Below, piece by piece: positions 44,573 to 53,744 of a stretch of DNA of 64,000 nt. The stretch is from positions 853,153 through 917,152 of the forward strand of contig NZ_CP054719.1 in NCBI RefSeq assembly GCF_014896945.1. The letters run 5' to 3'. Origin of the DNA: Candidatus Bodocaedibacter vickermanii (GTDB lineage: Bacteria > Pseudomonadota > Alphaproteobacteria > UBA6184). The position numbers and the translations under genes were made by a program. The notes beneath the pieces are model-generated. The model was not told the origin of the DNA, did no database searches, and worked only from the letters and a program-made list of their open reading frames with translations. How positions within the stretch are numbered: the first letter of the stretch is position 1; each line of letters begins with the position of its first letter.

Positions 44573-45598
44573 ATGGCACAAGAAAACATACCTCAAGTTT
44601 TAAAGGGACCTCAAAAAGCAGCAGCATTTATGCTTTCTTTAGAGGAAGACAAAGTTGCAAAGATTATTTCTTTTTTAGACCCCGAAGAATTACAAACACT
44701 TTCTAGAGAAATGGCAAATTTAGGTGTAATTGAAGCCAAAACTATTGAATACATTTATGTGGACTTTCAAAAAAATGTGTCCTCTGGAACTGGATCAGTT
44801 GTAGGTAGCGTTGAAAAAACAGAAAAATTATTATCACAAATACTTCCCCCAGACAAAGTAGCAACCCTTATGGCAGATATCGTTGGACCTATTGGTAAAA
44901 ACTTATGGGAAAAATTGGAATCGGTAGATAATGATTTCCTGGTTACTTTTTTGCAAACAGAACATCCTCAAACCATTGCTGTAATTTTAACAAAGATTAG
45001 TCCGGGGAAAGCGGCCGCTATTTTTAAGCTTCTTCCAAAGTCTTTATCACAAGACGTGATGATTCGCGTATTAAAATTGGACATGGTCTCAAAAGAAGTG
45101 CTAAACGATTTAGAAAAAACATTACGTTCTCAATTTATGAATAACGTTTCCAAAACCAATAAACGAGATGCGCACCAAGTTGTTGCAGATATTTTTAACT
45201 TGTTTGATCGCGATTCTGAGGAAAAATTTAGAACTTTTTTGGAGCAATCGCTTCCCGAAGATGCTGAACGTGTTAAAGAATTAATGTTCACCTTTGAAGA
45301 TATGGTGCGCATTGATGACAAGGGTATTCAGGAAGTTATTCGCGTAGTCGACAAAACAAAACTGGCCCTTGCTTTAAAAGGAGCGTCGGGCGCCATCAAA
45401 ACGTTATTCTTCAAAAACATGTCCGAACGTGCAGGAAACCTTTTAAAAGAAGAAATAGAATCATTAGGTCGTATACGATTAAAAGAGGTCGATGATGCCC
45501 AAAGCATGGTAATTTCTCAAGTAAAAGAATTAATCGAAAAGGAAATTATTACTGCGCGCATTGTCTCTGATCAAGAAGATGAAAAATACGTAGACTAG
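44573..45598 (+). CDS. fliG: Flagellar motor switch protein FliG
   Basis: Rotor protein that binds FliF, FliM and the MotA stators. The 341-residue protein has GPQKAAAFMLSLEEDKVAKI (12-31) in the N domain, the EHPQTIAVILTKI middle-domain motif that contacts FliM, and the C-terminal charge-bearing torque helix in LFFKNMSERAGNLLKEEIE, with RIRLKEVDDAQ. It starts one base after the fliF stop. Confidence 0.96.
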   Translation: MAQENIPQVLKGPQKAAAFMLSLEEDKVAKIISFLDPEELQTLSREMANLGVIEAKTIEYIYVDFQKNVSSGTGSVVGSVEKTEKLLSQILPPDKVATLMADIVGPIGKNLWEKLESVDNDFLVTFLQTEHPQTIAVILTKISPGKAAAIFKLLPKSLSQDVMIRVLKLDMVSKEVLNDLEKTLRSQFMNNVSKTNKRDAHQVVADIFNLFDRDSEEKFRTFLEQSLPEDAERVKELMFTFEDMVRIDDKGIQEVIRVVDKTKLALALKGASGAIKTLFFKNMSERAGNLLKEEIESLGRIRLKEVDDAQSMVISQVKELIEKEIITARIVSDQEDEKYVD

Positions 45599-45608
45599 GA
45601 GACTATGA

Positions 45609-46226
45609 GTGAGCAACATGACGCAGTTAAAAAATATTTATGATAGCAACTTAAGAAACGGCAAAACGTATATGCTGACAGAGGAGCAATTCAATAAAGC
45701 AAAAGAAGAGGCCACCGCCACTGGATTTCAAACGGGAAGAAACGATGCTATTCTTGAAGCCACACATCGTCAAGAAACACTACAACGAGAACTATTATAT
45801 AACCTACAACTTTCAGTAGAAAAATCCATAGAAGAACAAAATGCATTGCATGCCAAAATATGTAATTTAATTTTAAGTTTAACCCTTGCTCTGTTCAGGA
45901 AAACGTTTCCTGCTTATTCAGTTCAAGCTGGAGAAAAAGAAATTACGACCTTTATACACTCTCAAATTGCACAACTAAAAGATTTACCAGAGCTTCTTAT
46001 TACAGTTCATCCTGATAGGTTAGACGGGATAAAGAATGCGTGCAGCCAAATAATATCTAAGCTTTCGTTAAAGCTTCAAATTTCTGTTAAGCCCTCAGAA
46101 GATTTTGAGCTTACAGACTGTTTGATTAGCTGGGAAAGTGGGTATATAGAAAAGCGACTTAACAATATTATTAATGATCTCTCCGCGCTTTTATTTGAAG
46201 TAAACAATGAATCAACGCCCGAATAG
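45609..46226 (+). CDS. fliH: Flagellar export regulator FliH/FlbE-like protein
   Basis: By position between fliG and fliN it corresponds to FliH (FlbE in Caulobacter), which regulates the FliI export ATPase. Sequence support is moderate: a charged helical N-terminal half (residues about 20-80, coiled-coil-like) and a C-terminal domain with SVKPSEDFELTDCLISWESGYIEKR near 160-185, similar to the FliH/type III HrpE/YscL end (D-C-x-I-x-W-x-x-G). I use GTG at 45609, 6 bases after AGGAG; ATG at 45618 is possible. It has 205 residues. fliI is not in the window. Confidence 0.75.
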   Translation: MSNMTQLKNIYDSNLRNGKTYMLTEEQFNKAKEEATATGFQTGRNDAILEATHRQETLQRELLYNLQLSVEKSIEEQNALHAKICNLILSLTLALFRKTFPAYSVQAGEKEITTFIHSQIAQLKDLPELLITVHPDRLDGIKNACSQIISKLSLKLQISVKPSEDFELTDCLISWESGYIEKRLNNIINDLSALLFEVNNESTPE

Positions 46227-46235
46227 GAAATAAAA

Positions 46236-46553
46236 ATGGAAGAAAAAAACACCCCTATAGAAACAACAAACTCTACCACAAACACCTCGACAAAGAACGA
46301 ACTTGAATCTGGTCGCCCCATAGAAGCGGTTTATGATGTTCCAGTGGTTGTTTCAGCTGTTTTAGGATCTGCAAAAATGCCGGTTAGCGATTTACTAAAA
46401 TTAACACGAGGCTCAATTGTCGAATTAGAACGTCGTATCGGAGATCCCGTTGATATTTACGTAAACAATCGGTTGATTGCAAAAGGTGAGGTTGTCTCGG
46501 TTGATGATAAGCTTGCCATCACGATGACAGAAGTAATTAAAATTTTAAAGTAG
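46236..46553 (+). CDS. fliN: Flagellar motor switch protein FliN
   Basis: C-ring protein of the switch complex. The 105-residue protein has a variable N-terminus of about 25 residues (Thr/Asn-rich) and the SpoA/FliN domain YDVPVVVSAVLGSAKMPVSDLL...TRGSIVELERRIGDPVDIYVNNRLIAKGEVV, ending IAITMTEVI-like. FliM is not encoded nearby. It is 9 bases downstream of fliH. Confidence 0.94.
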   Translation: MEEKNTPIETTNSTTNTSTKNELESGRPIEAVYDVPVVVSAVLGSAKMPVSDLLKLTRGSIVELERRIGDPVDIYVNNRLIAKGEVVSVDDKLAITMTEVIKILK

Positions 46554-46563
46554 GGTATAAAAA

Positions 46564-47892
46564 ATGCGCTTATTAATTATCGGAAAAATGAGTAGCGATT
46601 TAGTTGAAGCCAGCAAAATAGCTATGAACAAAGGTGCAAAAGTTGGGCATGCCGACAGTATAGAATCTGCTTTGATTGCATTGCGCGCAGGAAAAGGGGC
46701 TGATCTGATTATGATGGACGTAAACATGCCCATCGATAAAATGATTCAAGCATTAAAAGCGGAGCGTTTTAACGTACCCCTTGTTGGCTGTGGTGTGGGT
46801 GAAAATAACCAAGAAAAAGCAGCACAAGCTATTCGTCATGGTGCAAATGAATATATCCCGCTGCCACCCGATGCAGAATTAATCGCCGCCGTTTTAGAGG
46901 CTGTCTGTGATGATAATCAAGCGTTAATGTATAAAGACCCCGCGATGGAAGATGTCATCCGCATGGCTCAGCAAGTTTCCACCAGCGATGCCAGCGTGTT
47001 AATTACAGGCGAATCCGGAACAGGTAAAGAAGTTATTTCTAGACTAGTTCATAAATCTAGCAATCGATCTAAAGAAAATTTTATCAGCGTAAATTGCGCG
47101 GCTATTCCAGAGAACTTATTGGAATCCGAACTTTTTGGTCATGAAAAAGGAGCGTTTACAGGCGCCGTAGCAAAGCGTATTGGTAAATTTGAAGAAGCCA
47201 ACAACGGCACTTTATTGCTTGATGAAATCAGCGAAATGCACCTACATTTACAAGCTAAATTATTGCGCGCTATTCAAGAACGGGTTATTGATCCTGTTGG
47301 CGCGTCCAGACCTGTGAAAGTAAATATTCGCATTCTTGCAACCAGCAACCGAGATTTGTGGCAATATGTAAAAGAAGGAAAGTTTCGCGAAGATTTATAT
47401 TTCCGCCTTAATGTCATTAACATCGAAATGCCCCCTTTGCGAAATCGACCCCTAGATGTTGCGTTTTTGGCTGCTCACTTTATTGAAAAGTATGCAAAGG
47501 TCAACGGTGTACCTGTCCGCCCTCTTTCTGAAGAGGCGTTAAAACAAATGCAGATGCACAGCTGGCCAGGAAACGTTAGGGAACTTGAAAACACGATGCA
47601 TCGCGCCGTATTAATGGCGACTGGTTTGGAAATCACTCCAAGTGTGATTTTTCCTAAAGGGATAAAGTCTTTACACCCACAAAATGCCAGCGACTCACCC
47701 ATTCGAGTACAATCTTCAACATTGGTTGGTCAAACAGTTGCAGAGGTAGAAAAAACCCTGATTATGGGAACCCTGGATCACTGTTTAGGAAACCGCACCC
47801 ATGCTGCTAATATTTTAGGCATATCACTTAGAACATTAAGAAACAAACTTAACCTATACAAAACTGAACACAACATTCACATTGGAGATTAA
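46564..47892 (+). CDS. flbD: Sigma-54-dependent flagellar regulator FlbD
   Basis: NtrC-family activator controlling late flagellar genes. The N-terminal receiver (1-115) is degenerate: Asp52 (MMDV) remains, but the acidic pair near residue 7 is replaced by GKMSS and the conserved Lys near residue 100 is absent, as reported for Caulobacter FlbD. The AAA+ domain has Walker A GESGTGKE (149-156), the GAFTGA sigma-54 loop (196-201), Walker B LLLDE (Asp220/Glu221) and FREDLYFRLNV. A Fis-type helix-turn-helix (NRTHAANILGISLRTLRNKL) ends the 442-residue protein. Its place in the fliFGHN operon matches alphaproteobacteria. Confidence 0.93.
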   Translation: MRLLIIGKMSSDLVEASKIAMNKGAKVGHADSIESALIALRAGKGADLIMMDVNMPIDKMIQALKAERFNVPLVGCGVGENNQEKAAQAIRHGANEYIPLPPDAELIAAVLEAVCDDNQALMYKDPAMEDVIRMAQQVSTSDASVLITGESGTGKEVISRLVHKSSNRSKENFISVNCAAIPENLLESELFGHEKGAFTGAVAKRIGKFEEANNGTLLLDEISEMHLHLQAKLLRAIQERVIDPVGASRPVKVNIRILATSNRDLWQYVKEGKFREDLYFRLNVINIEMPPLRNRPLDVAFLAAHFIEKYAKVNGVPVRPLSEEALKQMQMHSWPGNVRELENTMHRAVLMATGLEITPSVIFPKGIKSLHPQNASDSPIRVQSSTLVGQTVAEVEKTLIMGTLDHCLGNRTHAANILGISLRTLRNKLNLYKTEHNIHIGD

Positions 47893-47897
47893 GTTTT

Positions 47898-49985
47898 ATG
47901 GAAAGGTTGTTTGCGGCATTAAACCCATCAATACTCGTTCGTCGAGGGGATATTATCTTTACGTTTGCACTAATCGCTGTGTTAGTAATTTTAATACTGC
48001 CCATGCCAACGTGGCTGCTGGATATTGCCCTTGCTTTATCTATAACCCTTTCAATCATTATTCTGGTAACGGCTTTATTTATTGAACAGCCTCTGGAGTT
48101 TAACTCATTTCCAATGGTATTATTGGTCGCAACTATTTTTCGACTGTCTTTAAATGTTGCGTCTACCCGGCTAATTCTATCCAATGGTCATGAGGGACCT
48201 GCAGCTGCGGGTCATATTATTTATGCCTTTGGACGCTTTATTATGGGAGGAAACTTTGTAATTGGTCTTATCATTTTTTCCATTCTGTTGATCATTAACT
48301 TTATGGTTATCACGAAAGGTTCTGGTCGTATCGCAGAAGTATCCGCTCGTTTTAGTTTAGATGCGCTACCTGGAAAACAAATGGCTATCGATGCAGATCT
48401 TGCGGCAGGAGCCCTTACAGATCAACAAGCAAAAGTGCGTCGAAAAATGGTTGAAGACGAATCTAATTTCTATGGAGCCATGGATGGTGCGGCAAAATTC
48501 GTACGCGGAGATGCTGTTGCTGGGTTACTGATCACATTTATCAACATCATTGGGGGCATCTTAATCGGTGTTCTTCAACAAGGGATTAGCCTATCCGACG
48601 CCGCGGCATCTTATACCTTCTTAACTGTCGGAGACGGTCTGGTATCTCAAATTCCAGGTCTAATTGTTTCTGTTGCGGCCGGTATGATTGTTTCAAAAGG
48701 CAGCACTCAAGGGTCTGCGGATAAAGCACTTTTTCAACAATTAAGTGCTCACCCAACCGCTTTAGGAATTTGCAGCTTTTTATTATTCGTCTTTGCTTTA
48801 ATCCCCGGAATTCCATTCTTTCCATTTGCGATCATTGCAACGGCTGTCAGCGGCTTAGCCTGGTTTTCCTATGAAAAAATACAAGCTCAAAAAGATACGG
48901 CAACAGCACCTTCAAAGAAAGCAGATTCAGCAACATCGACTGCCTCTCAACTTCCTGGAAAAGAGTCTATTTCTGGCATAGACATGGTGCGCATTGAATT
49001 AAGTTATAACTTACTGCCTTTATTAAATCGCAATGATGGCGTGAAAATTACAGATCAAATAAAAAATATTCGCGAACAACTGGGTATTGAATTAGGATTT
49101 GTTCTGCCCGCGGTTCGTATGCAAGACAATATGGATCTTGAAGATAATCATTATTCAATTAAGATTAAAGAAATTGAAGCAGGCTCAGGAAAAGTGTGTC
49201 CTGATAAATATTTAGCAATGAGCCCCAATGGCGAAGATATTCCATTCCCAGGAGAAGTCACAACAGAGCCCGCCTTTGGATTGCCAGCAAAATGGATTGC
49301 GGGCTCGCAAAAAGACGCCGCTGAACACAAAGGTTTTACCGTTGTTGATCCTGCAACCGTCATTACAACACACATGATTGAATTGGTTAAAGAAAACATT
49401 TCAGAGCTCATAACATTTGCAGATGTTCAAAAACTGATTGATGGATTGAACGAAAGCCATCGCAAGCTTGTAAATGATATGGTACCATCTCAAGTGTCAA
49501 TGGGAACCATACAGCGTATTTTGCAAAATTTATTAGATGAAAAAATATCAATTCGCGATTTGCCCACTATTTTAGAGGCCGTTTCTGAATCAGGATTGGG
49601 GGCTAAAAGTATTACCGCATTAACTGAATTCGTAAGATCAAGGTTAGGTCGACAGATTACTCATTCGTTTGCACAAAACAATGTATTAAATGTGGTAATG
49701 TTATCGTCTGAGTGGGAAAGCGAGTTTGCATCCAGCATTGTGGGGGATTATAATTCAGCACGAGAGCTGGCGATGGCTCCATCGCAATTACAAAAATTTA
49801 TAAAAAAATCAAATGATTTGCTTAATCGATCAGACGTCGCAATCCACCACCCTGTAATTGTAACATCTTCAAATATTCGCCCCTTTGTGCAGACTGTAAT
49901 TGATAAACTGGGTCCCCGAACCCCTGTCTTATCTCAAAATGAAATTCATCATAAGGTTTCCATAGAAACTCTTGGAGAAATTTAA
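47898..49985 (+). CDS. flhA: Flagellar export apparatus protein FlhA
   Basis: Main gate component of the flagellar type III export apparatus. The 695-residue protein has about eight membrane helices in residues 15-330, including GDIIFTFALIAVLVILI and the conserved FHIPEP-region equivalent SFPMVLLVATIFRLSLNVASTRLIL (residues about 71-95) with the FRLxLN motif, and KGSGRIAEVSARFSLDALPGKQMAIDADL. The cytoplasmic half (about 335-695) contains the substrate docking platform. It starts 5 bases after flbD. Confidence 0.97.
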   Translation: MERLFAALNPSILVRRGDIIFTFALIAVLVILILPMPTWLLDIALALSITLSIIILVTALFIEQPLEFNSFPMVLLVATIFRLSLNVASTRLILSNGHEGPAAAGHIIYAFGRFIMGGNFVIGLIIFSILLIINFMVITKGSGRIAEVSARFSLDALPGKQMAIDADLAAGALTDQQAKVRRKMVEDESNFYGAMDGAAKFVRGDAVAGLLITFINIIGGILIGVLQQGISLSDAAASYTFLTVGDGLVSQIPGLIVSVAAGMIVSKGSTQGSADKALFQQLSAHPTALGICSFLLFVFALIPGIPFFPFAIIATAVSGLAWFSYEKIQAQKDTATAPSKKADSATSTASQLPGKESISGIDMVRIELSYNLLPLLNRNDGVKITDQIKNIREQLGIELGFVLPAVRMQDNMDLEDNHYSIKIKEIEAGSGKVCPDKYLAMSPNGEDIPFPGEVTTEPAFGLPAKWIAGSQKDAAEHKGFTVVDPATVITTHMIELVKENISELITFADVQKLIDGLNESHRKLVNDMVPSQVSMGTIQRILQNLLDEKISIRDLPTILEAVSESGLGAKSITALTEFVRSRLGRQITHSFAQNNVLNVVMLSSEWESEFASSIVGDYNSARELAMAPSQLQKFIKKSNDLLNRSDVAIHHPVIVTSSNIRPFVQTVIDKLGPRTPVLSQNEIHHKVSIETLGEI

Positions 49986-50000
49986 AAAGGTATCGGCACT

Positions 50001-50945
50001 ATGAAGCTACATAAATTTACAGCGACAACATTTACACAGGCCATGAACCGGGTTCGAAAAGAGTTGGGGGAAGATGCTATCATCGTATCCAGTATTGAAG
50101 AGCGTGGATTGTTTCACATTACTGCCGCCATTGAATCTGATTTTGATACGGGTCGAAAATCATTCGATCGGATATATGAGTCATTAGACGAGCACGGTCT
50201 TGGTGAGTTAACAAAAAAACAAATTAAAGATTTAATTCGCAGCCTGGAACATAAAATTCCAGAACCTTCTGAATGTTTGGCCGCCTCATTAGATCAAATT
50301 CTTCATTTTAATCCGTTTGATTTAGAAAACCTTAAAGATGGCGCGGGCGTCTCAAAGTCGTGTCCAATAGCTTTAATTGGTCCACCTGGCGCTGGGAAAA
50401 CCGCCTGTATTGCAAAATTAGCAATTGAGGCAACGGTGCTGGATTTAAACCCCATTGTCATCACCTTGGATGCTGAAAAAGCCGGAGCTATTGCTCAATT
50501 AACGTCCTTTACAAATGCCCTAGCCATACCTTTTGAAAAAGCTGATACAAAAGAAGAATTGTCCGAACATATAACAACCCACAATGGTCTGGTGTTGCTT
50601 GACACAACGGGGCTAAATCCATATGACGACAACCAAATTGCGTTTGCAAAAGAAATGCTATCTCACGCTGCGGCCATTATCGTTCTGGTAATGCCTGCTG
50701 GTCTTGATATGCAAGAAGCCCAAGACATGATTAAAGTATTCAAAACATTAAACCCTTCATATCTAATCGTTACAAAGATTGATATGTGTCGCAGGTTTGG
50801 GAATGTCATGGGGCTTTCGATATACTCTGGACTGCCTCTTTCATATTTTGGTCACAGCCCACATATTTCTTCTCCTCTTATTCCGTTTACCCCTATAGAA
50901 TTGGCTCAAATGATTCAATTTAAGAACTCTTTTCTTGTAAAGTAA
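50001..50945 (+). CDS. flhF: Flagellar biosynthesis GTPase FlhF
   Basis: SRP-type GTPase that places flagella in many bacteria. The 314-residue protein begins with the FlhF N-terminal domain (MKLHKFTATTFTQAMNRVRKELGEDAIIVSS), a short B domain, and the G domain with G1 GPPGAGKT (127-134), LDAEKAG, the G3 LLDTTG and G4 VTKID (about 255-259). It is rather short (B domain reduced), consistent with alphaproteobacterial FlhF. It is last in the flagellar operon; no flhG is adjacent. Confidence 0.9.
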   Translation: MKLHKFTATTFTQAMNRVRKELGEDAIIVSSIEERGLFHITAAIESDFDTGRKSFDRIYESLDEHGLGELTKKQIKDLIRSLEHKIPEPSECLAASLDQILHFNPFDLENLKDGAGVSKSCPIALIGPPGAGKTACIAKLAIEATVLDLNPIVITLDAEKAGAIAQLTSFTNALAIPFEKADTKEELSEHITTHNGLVLLDTTGLNPYDDNQIAFAKEMLSHAAAIIVLVMPAGLDMQEAQDMIKVFKTLNPSYLIVTKIDMCRRFGNVMGLSIYSGLPLSYFGHSPHISSPLIPFTPIELAQMIQFKNSFLVK

Positions 50946-50991
50946 CTGATATTATTTTATCTTTCGTTAGGCAATAATCAGGAAAACAAAC

Positions 50992-51588
50992 ATGATTCCT
51001 ATTGGCTTTTGTTCTTTAGAAAACATTCCGTTCGACATTCGTTATGCAACACACAATAATTTTATGGGTCGCCCTATTGCAGGATACACGACAAATAAAT
51101 GTATCGTATCAAATGCGGTTAGGGATGCACTTATTCTCGCCCAAGAAAAAGCCACGAAAGCAGGTTATTCACTGATTGTTTTTGAAGCGTATCGCCCACT
51201 AAAGGCCGTGGAAGATATTGTACAATGGTCTCTTAATACAGACATTCAAAACAAAGAGCGGTTTTATCCCGACATTGATAAAGACACTTTGTTCGATCTG
51301 GGATATATTGCCCTTAGATCAACACACACCAGAGGTGCTGCCGTTGATGTAACCCTTATAAACCCAACCACGAAAGAAGAACTTGATATGGGCACAGAGT
51401 TTGATTTTTTTGGGTCTGCATCACATACGATATCAGAAGACATTTCTGCATCTGCCAAAACTAACAGACATCTACTTTTATCCATTATGGAATCATCCGG
51501 ATTTGTAAATTATGATAAAGAGTGGTGGCACTTTACGTTGAAAGACGAACCATTTCCAAATACTTATTTTGATTTTGATATTGCTTAG
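50992..51588 (+). CDS. ddpX: D-alanyl-D-alanine dipeptidase (VanX/DdpX)
   Basis: Zinc dipeptidase that splits D-Ala-D-Ala from peptidoglycan turnover. The 198-residue protein has the M15D features: YRPLKAVED with Arg68, SxHxxGxAxD motif STHTRGAAVD (zinc ligands His112 and Asp119), and EWWH with Glu177 catalytic and His180 ligand. The family N-terminus (RYATHNNFMGRPIAGY) is present. No signal peptide is seen, so it may act on imported dipeptide in the cytosol. The 3' end overlaps the convergent tmk by 4 bases. Confidence 0.92.
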   Translation: MIPIGFCSLENIPFDIRYATHNNFMGRPIAGYTTNKCIVSNAVRDALILAQEKATKAGYSLIVFEAYRPLKAVEDIVQWSLNTDIQNKERFYPDIDKDTLFDLGYIALRSTHTRGAAVDVTLINPTTKEELDMGTEFDFFGSASHTISEDISASAKTNRHLLLSIMESSGFVNYDKEWWHFTLKDEPFPNTYFDFDIA

Positions 51589-52226
51589 CTATGCTGCTGC
51601 AACAAACTATTTAAATAAGCTATTGCAGCATTAGCAAGATCAGCCTCAGACAGAGTGCTGTCTAATACACGATACCGTGTCGGATGCTGTTGCGCCAACG
51701 CTAGAAATGCGCTTCGCACAGTTTCATGAAATTCATGTCCTTTTTGCTCAAATCGTGTTTCGTCGCTATTATTCTGGCGTCTGGTCGCGCGATATAACCC
51801 GATGTCTACAGGAACATCTAACAAGAAAGTTAAGTCGGGAAAAATATTATCGCACACATCATGGTGTAAGTTTTTTAAGAAATCTAAATCAACGCCCTGC
51901 ACATATCCTTGATAAACAAATGTTGAATCAACAAAGCGATCACATATCACCCACGCACCATTTTCCAAAGCAGGCAGAATGCTATGTTTTAGGTGGTGTC
52001 GTCTTGCCGCATTGAACAGCAATGCCTCTGTAATGGAATCAAATCGATCCTTATCGCCAGAGACGACTAACGAACGAATGGCTTCTGCCTCTTTTGTGCC
52101 ACCCGGTTCACGGGTTAAGATTACCGGGATATTTTTAGTCCGCAGGAAAGTGACCAACGTTTGTGCAAGAGTGCTTTTCCCGGCACCTTCTCCACCTTCC
52201 AGGGTAATAAACACACCCTTGCTCAT
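51585..52226 (-). CDS. tmk: Thymidylate kinase
   Basis: Phosphorylates dTMP to dTDP. The 213-residue P-loop kinase has GGEGAGKST (11-19), the TREPGGTKEAEAIRSL base-binding segment, and DRFVDSTFVYQGYVQG with the conserved DR. It follows dacA with a 4-base overlap on the minus strand, an arrangement seen in alphaproteobacteria, where holB often comes next; holB is absent here and the gene ends against ddpX. Confidence 0.96.
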   Translation of the reverse strand: MSKGVFITLEGGEGAGKSTLAQTLVTFLRTKNIPVILTREPGGTKEAEAIRSLVVSGDKDRFDSITEALLFNAARRHHLKHSILPALENGAWVICDRFVDSTFVYQGYVQGVDLDFLKNLHHDVCDNIFPDLTFLLDVPVDIGLYRATRRQNNSDETRFEQKGHEFHETVRSAFLALAQQHPTRYRVLDSTLSEADLANAAIAYLNSLLQQHS

Positions 52227-53380
52227 TGTGCGTTTTTACCAAATAACAAGTACTGAACGATGATTGGGAGACGCCTTAAAAACCCAGCTTTAGCCACCGT
52301 CGTTTGTGCATAAACAGGATAAATCATTTTAGTCTTTTGATCAGGCAATGTTAATACCAGCTCTCCCACTTTGTCTCCACTCGCAACTGGGGGCTCAAGC
52401 GGACCCTGAAACACTAATTCTGAGGTAACACCTTGGCTGCCCCCTTTTGGAAGAGTAAGTATCACATCGCTCTTAAGCCCAACGGGTACTTGTGGATGGT
52501 CTGCCATCCATGTATCAAGCCTTGCGATTATTTGATCTTTTTGTAATACGGTTACTTGATGAAATGATCCATATGCCCATCGCAATAATGTCTCGCTGAC
52601 GCGATTGCGCTCCACCATGGTTTTACACCCATTAAGGATAGAAAAAATTCGCTGACCATTCACGAATGCCGATGTAATTACACCATATCCACCACCCTGG
52701 GTGTGTCCTGTTTTTAGACCATCAGCACCTTCAAATGTTTTATATAAGCGATTCAAATTTTTGTGAGTCCCTTTTCCATAGGTGAATTCTTGTTGCGCAA
52801 AAAAACGCTTATACTGCGAAAAATCAGCATATAAACGTTTTGCAATTTTATACAAATCACGGCATGTTGAATAATGATTTTCGTCTGGCAATCCTGATGT
52901 ATTTACAAAGTGAGAATCCTTACATCCGAACTCTGCAAGTTTTTGGTTCATTCTTACTGCAAAGGCTTCTTCGCTACCTGAAATATTTTCGGCAGCACAC
53001 ACGCACGCATCGTTTCCAGAAGCTACAAAGATTCCTTGAATTAAATCTTCTACGCTAACTGTCTTACCCTCGGGTAAGTACATTTTTGTTCCCGCTGTTT
53101 TTGACGCCTTACGACTGATCTCAAACTGTGTATTCAATGAGATCTTGCCCGCTGTGATTTCTTCAAAGATAATATATGCTGTTAGAACTTTTGTCATTGA
53201 CGATGGATACATGCGCAAGTCTGCATTATGTTCAAACAGGATCGTATCTGTGTCGCCATCAATCACAAAGAATTGGCGACCCTCTGTGTCCACAGCCGGC
53301 GTTAGTTTTGCAGAAACGGAAAACGTTAATATCTGAAAAAACATTAATATGTGCAGGAACGATAAAAATCTTAATAACAT
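52223..53380 (-). CDS. dacA: D-alanyl-D-alanine carboxypeptidase (penicillin-binding protein, DacA type)
   Basis: Periplasmic D,D-carboxypeptidase trimming peptidoglycan side chains. The signal peptide is at 1-24 (ILMFFQILTFSVSA). The three penicillin-binding motifs are SMTK (61-64), SGN (120-122) and KTG (222-224). A C-terminal PBP5-like domain (SELVFQGPLEPPVASGDKVGELVL) follows, and the last residues are compatible with a C-terminal amphipathic anchor (FLRRLPIIVQYLLFGKN). It has 385 residues. It starts at ATG 53380; the ribosome site is weak. Confidence 0.94.
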   Translation of the reverse strand: MLLRFLSFLHILMFFQILTFSVSAKLTPAVDTEGRQFFVIDGDTDTILFEHNADLRMYPSSMTKVLTAYIIFEEITAGKISLNTQFEISRKASKTAGTKMYLPEGKTVSVEDLIQGIFVASGNDACVCAAENISGSEEAFAVRMNQKLAEFGCKDSHFVNTSGLPDENHYSTCRDLYKIAKRLYADFSQYKRFFAQQEFTYGKGTHKNLNRLYKTFEGADGLKTGHTQGGGYGVITSAFVNGQRIFSILNGCKTMVERNRVSETLLRWAYGSFHQVTVLQKDQIIARLDTWMADHPQVPVGLKSDVILTLPKGGSQGVTSELVFQGPLEPPVASGDKVGELVLTLPDQKTKMIYPVYAQTTVAKAGFLRRLPIIVQYLLFGKNAQ

Positions 53381-53500
53381 GAAACTTCTGTAAATTTAAT
53401 TGCTTAACCCGCATGATAATAGATTTGCAAGTTAATCGCAACCAAAGAGGGTGATTTGTAGGAAAAATGAAATGTTTTTATTCCACATACAAGATAGTAT

Positions 53501-53519
53501 ATGATATGTGATATGTCAT
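53501..53519. promoter_or_regulatory. Imperfect palindrome upstream of feoA, possible regulator site
   Basis: ATGATATGTGATATGTCAT is symmetric at about 14 of 19 positions and lies 22 bases before the feoA ATG, within AT-rich DNA. Its place fits an iron-responsive operator (Fur or Irr class), but it does not match any consensus closely enough to name one. Confidence 0.3.
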
Positions 53520-53540
53520 GTTTTTAAATACTTTTAACTT

Positions 53541-53744
53541 ATGTCGCTTTTAATAAATCATACTTATTGTATTATAGATATCTGCTCTGATAAGGTCGAT
53601 CGATTCCACAATATGGGGCTTGGCATAAATACCTTTATTAAGATAAAACATATCCAACCTTTAAATGGTCCTATCGTTATTGAAACCCAAGGGCGACTCA
53701 TTGCCCTTCGAAAAAGAGAAATGAAATGCCTAACGCTAAAATAA
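53541..53744 (+). CDS. feoA: Ferrous iron transport protein FeoA
   Basis: Small SH3-like cytosolic protein that assists FeoB. The 67-residue sequence shows the FeoA pattern: RFHNMGLGINTFIKIKHIQPLNGPIVIETQGRLIALRKREMKCLTL, with the GxxG-like loop MGLGIN and the conserved RKREM-type end. It overlaps the feoB start by 19 bases. The ATG at 53541 is the first in frame; no good ribosome site precedes it. Confidence 0.82.
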   Translation: MSLLINHTYCIIDICSDKVDRFHNMGLGINTFIKIKHIQPLNGPIVIETQGRLIALRKREMKCLTLK

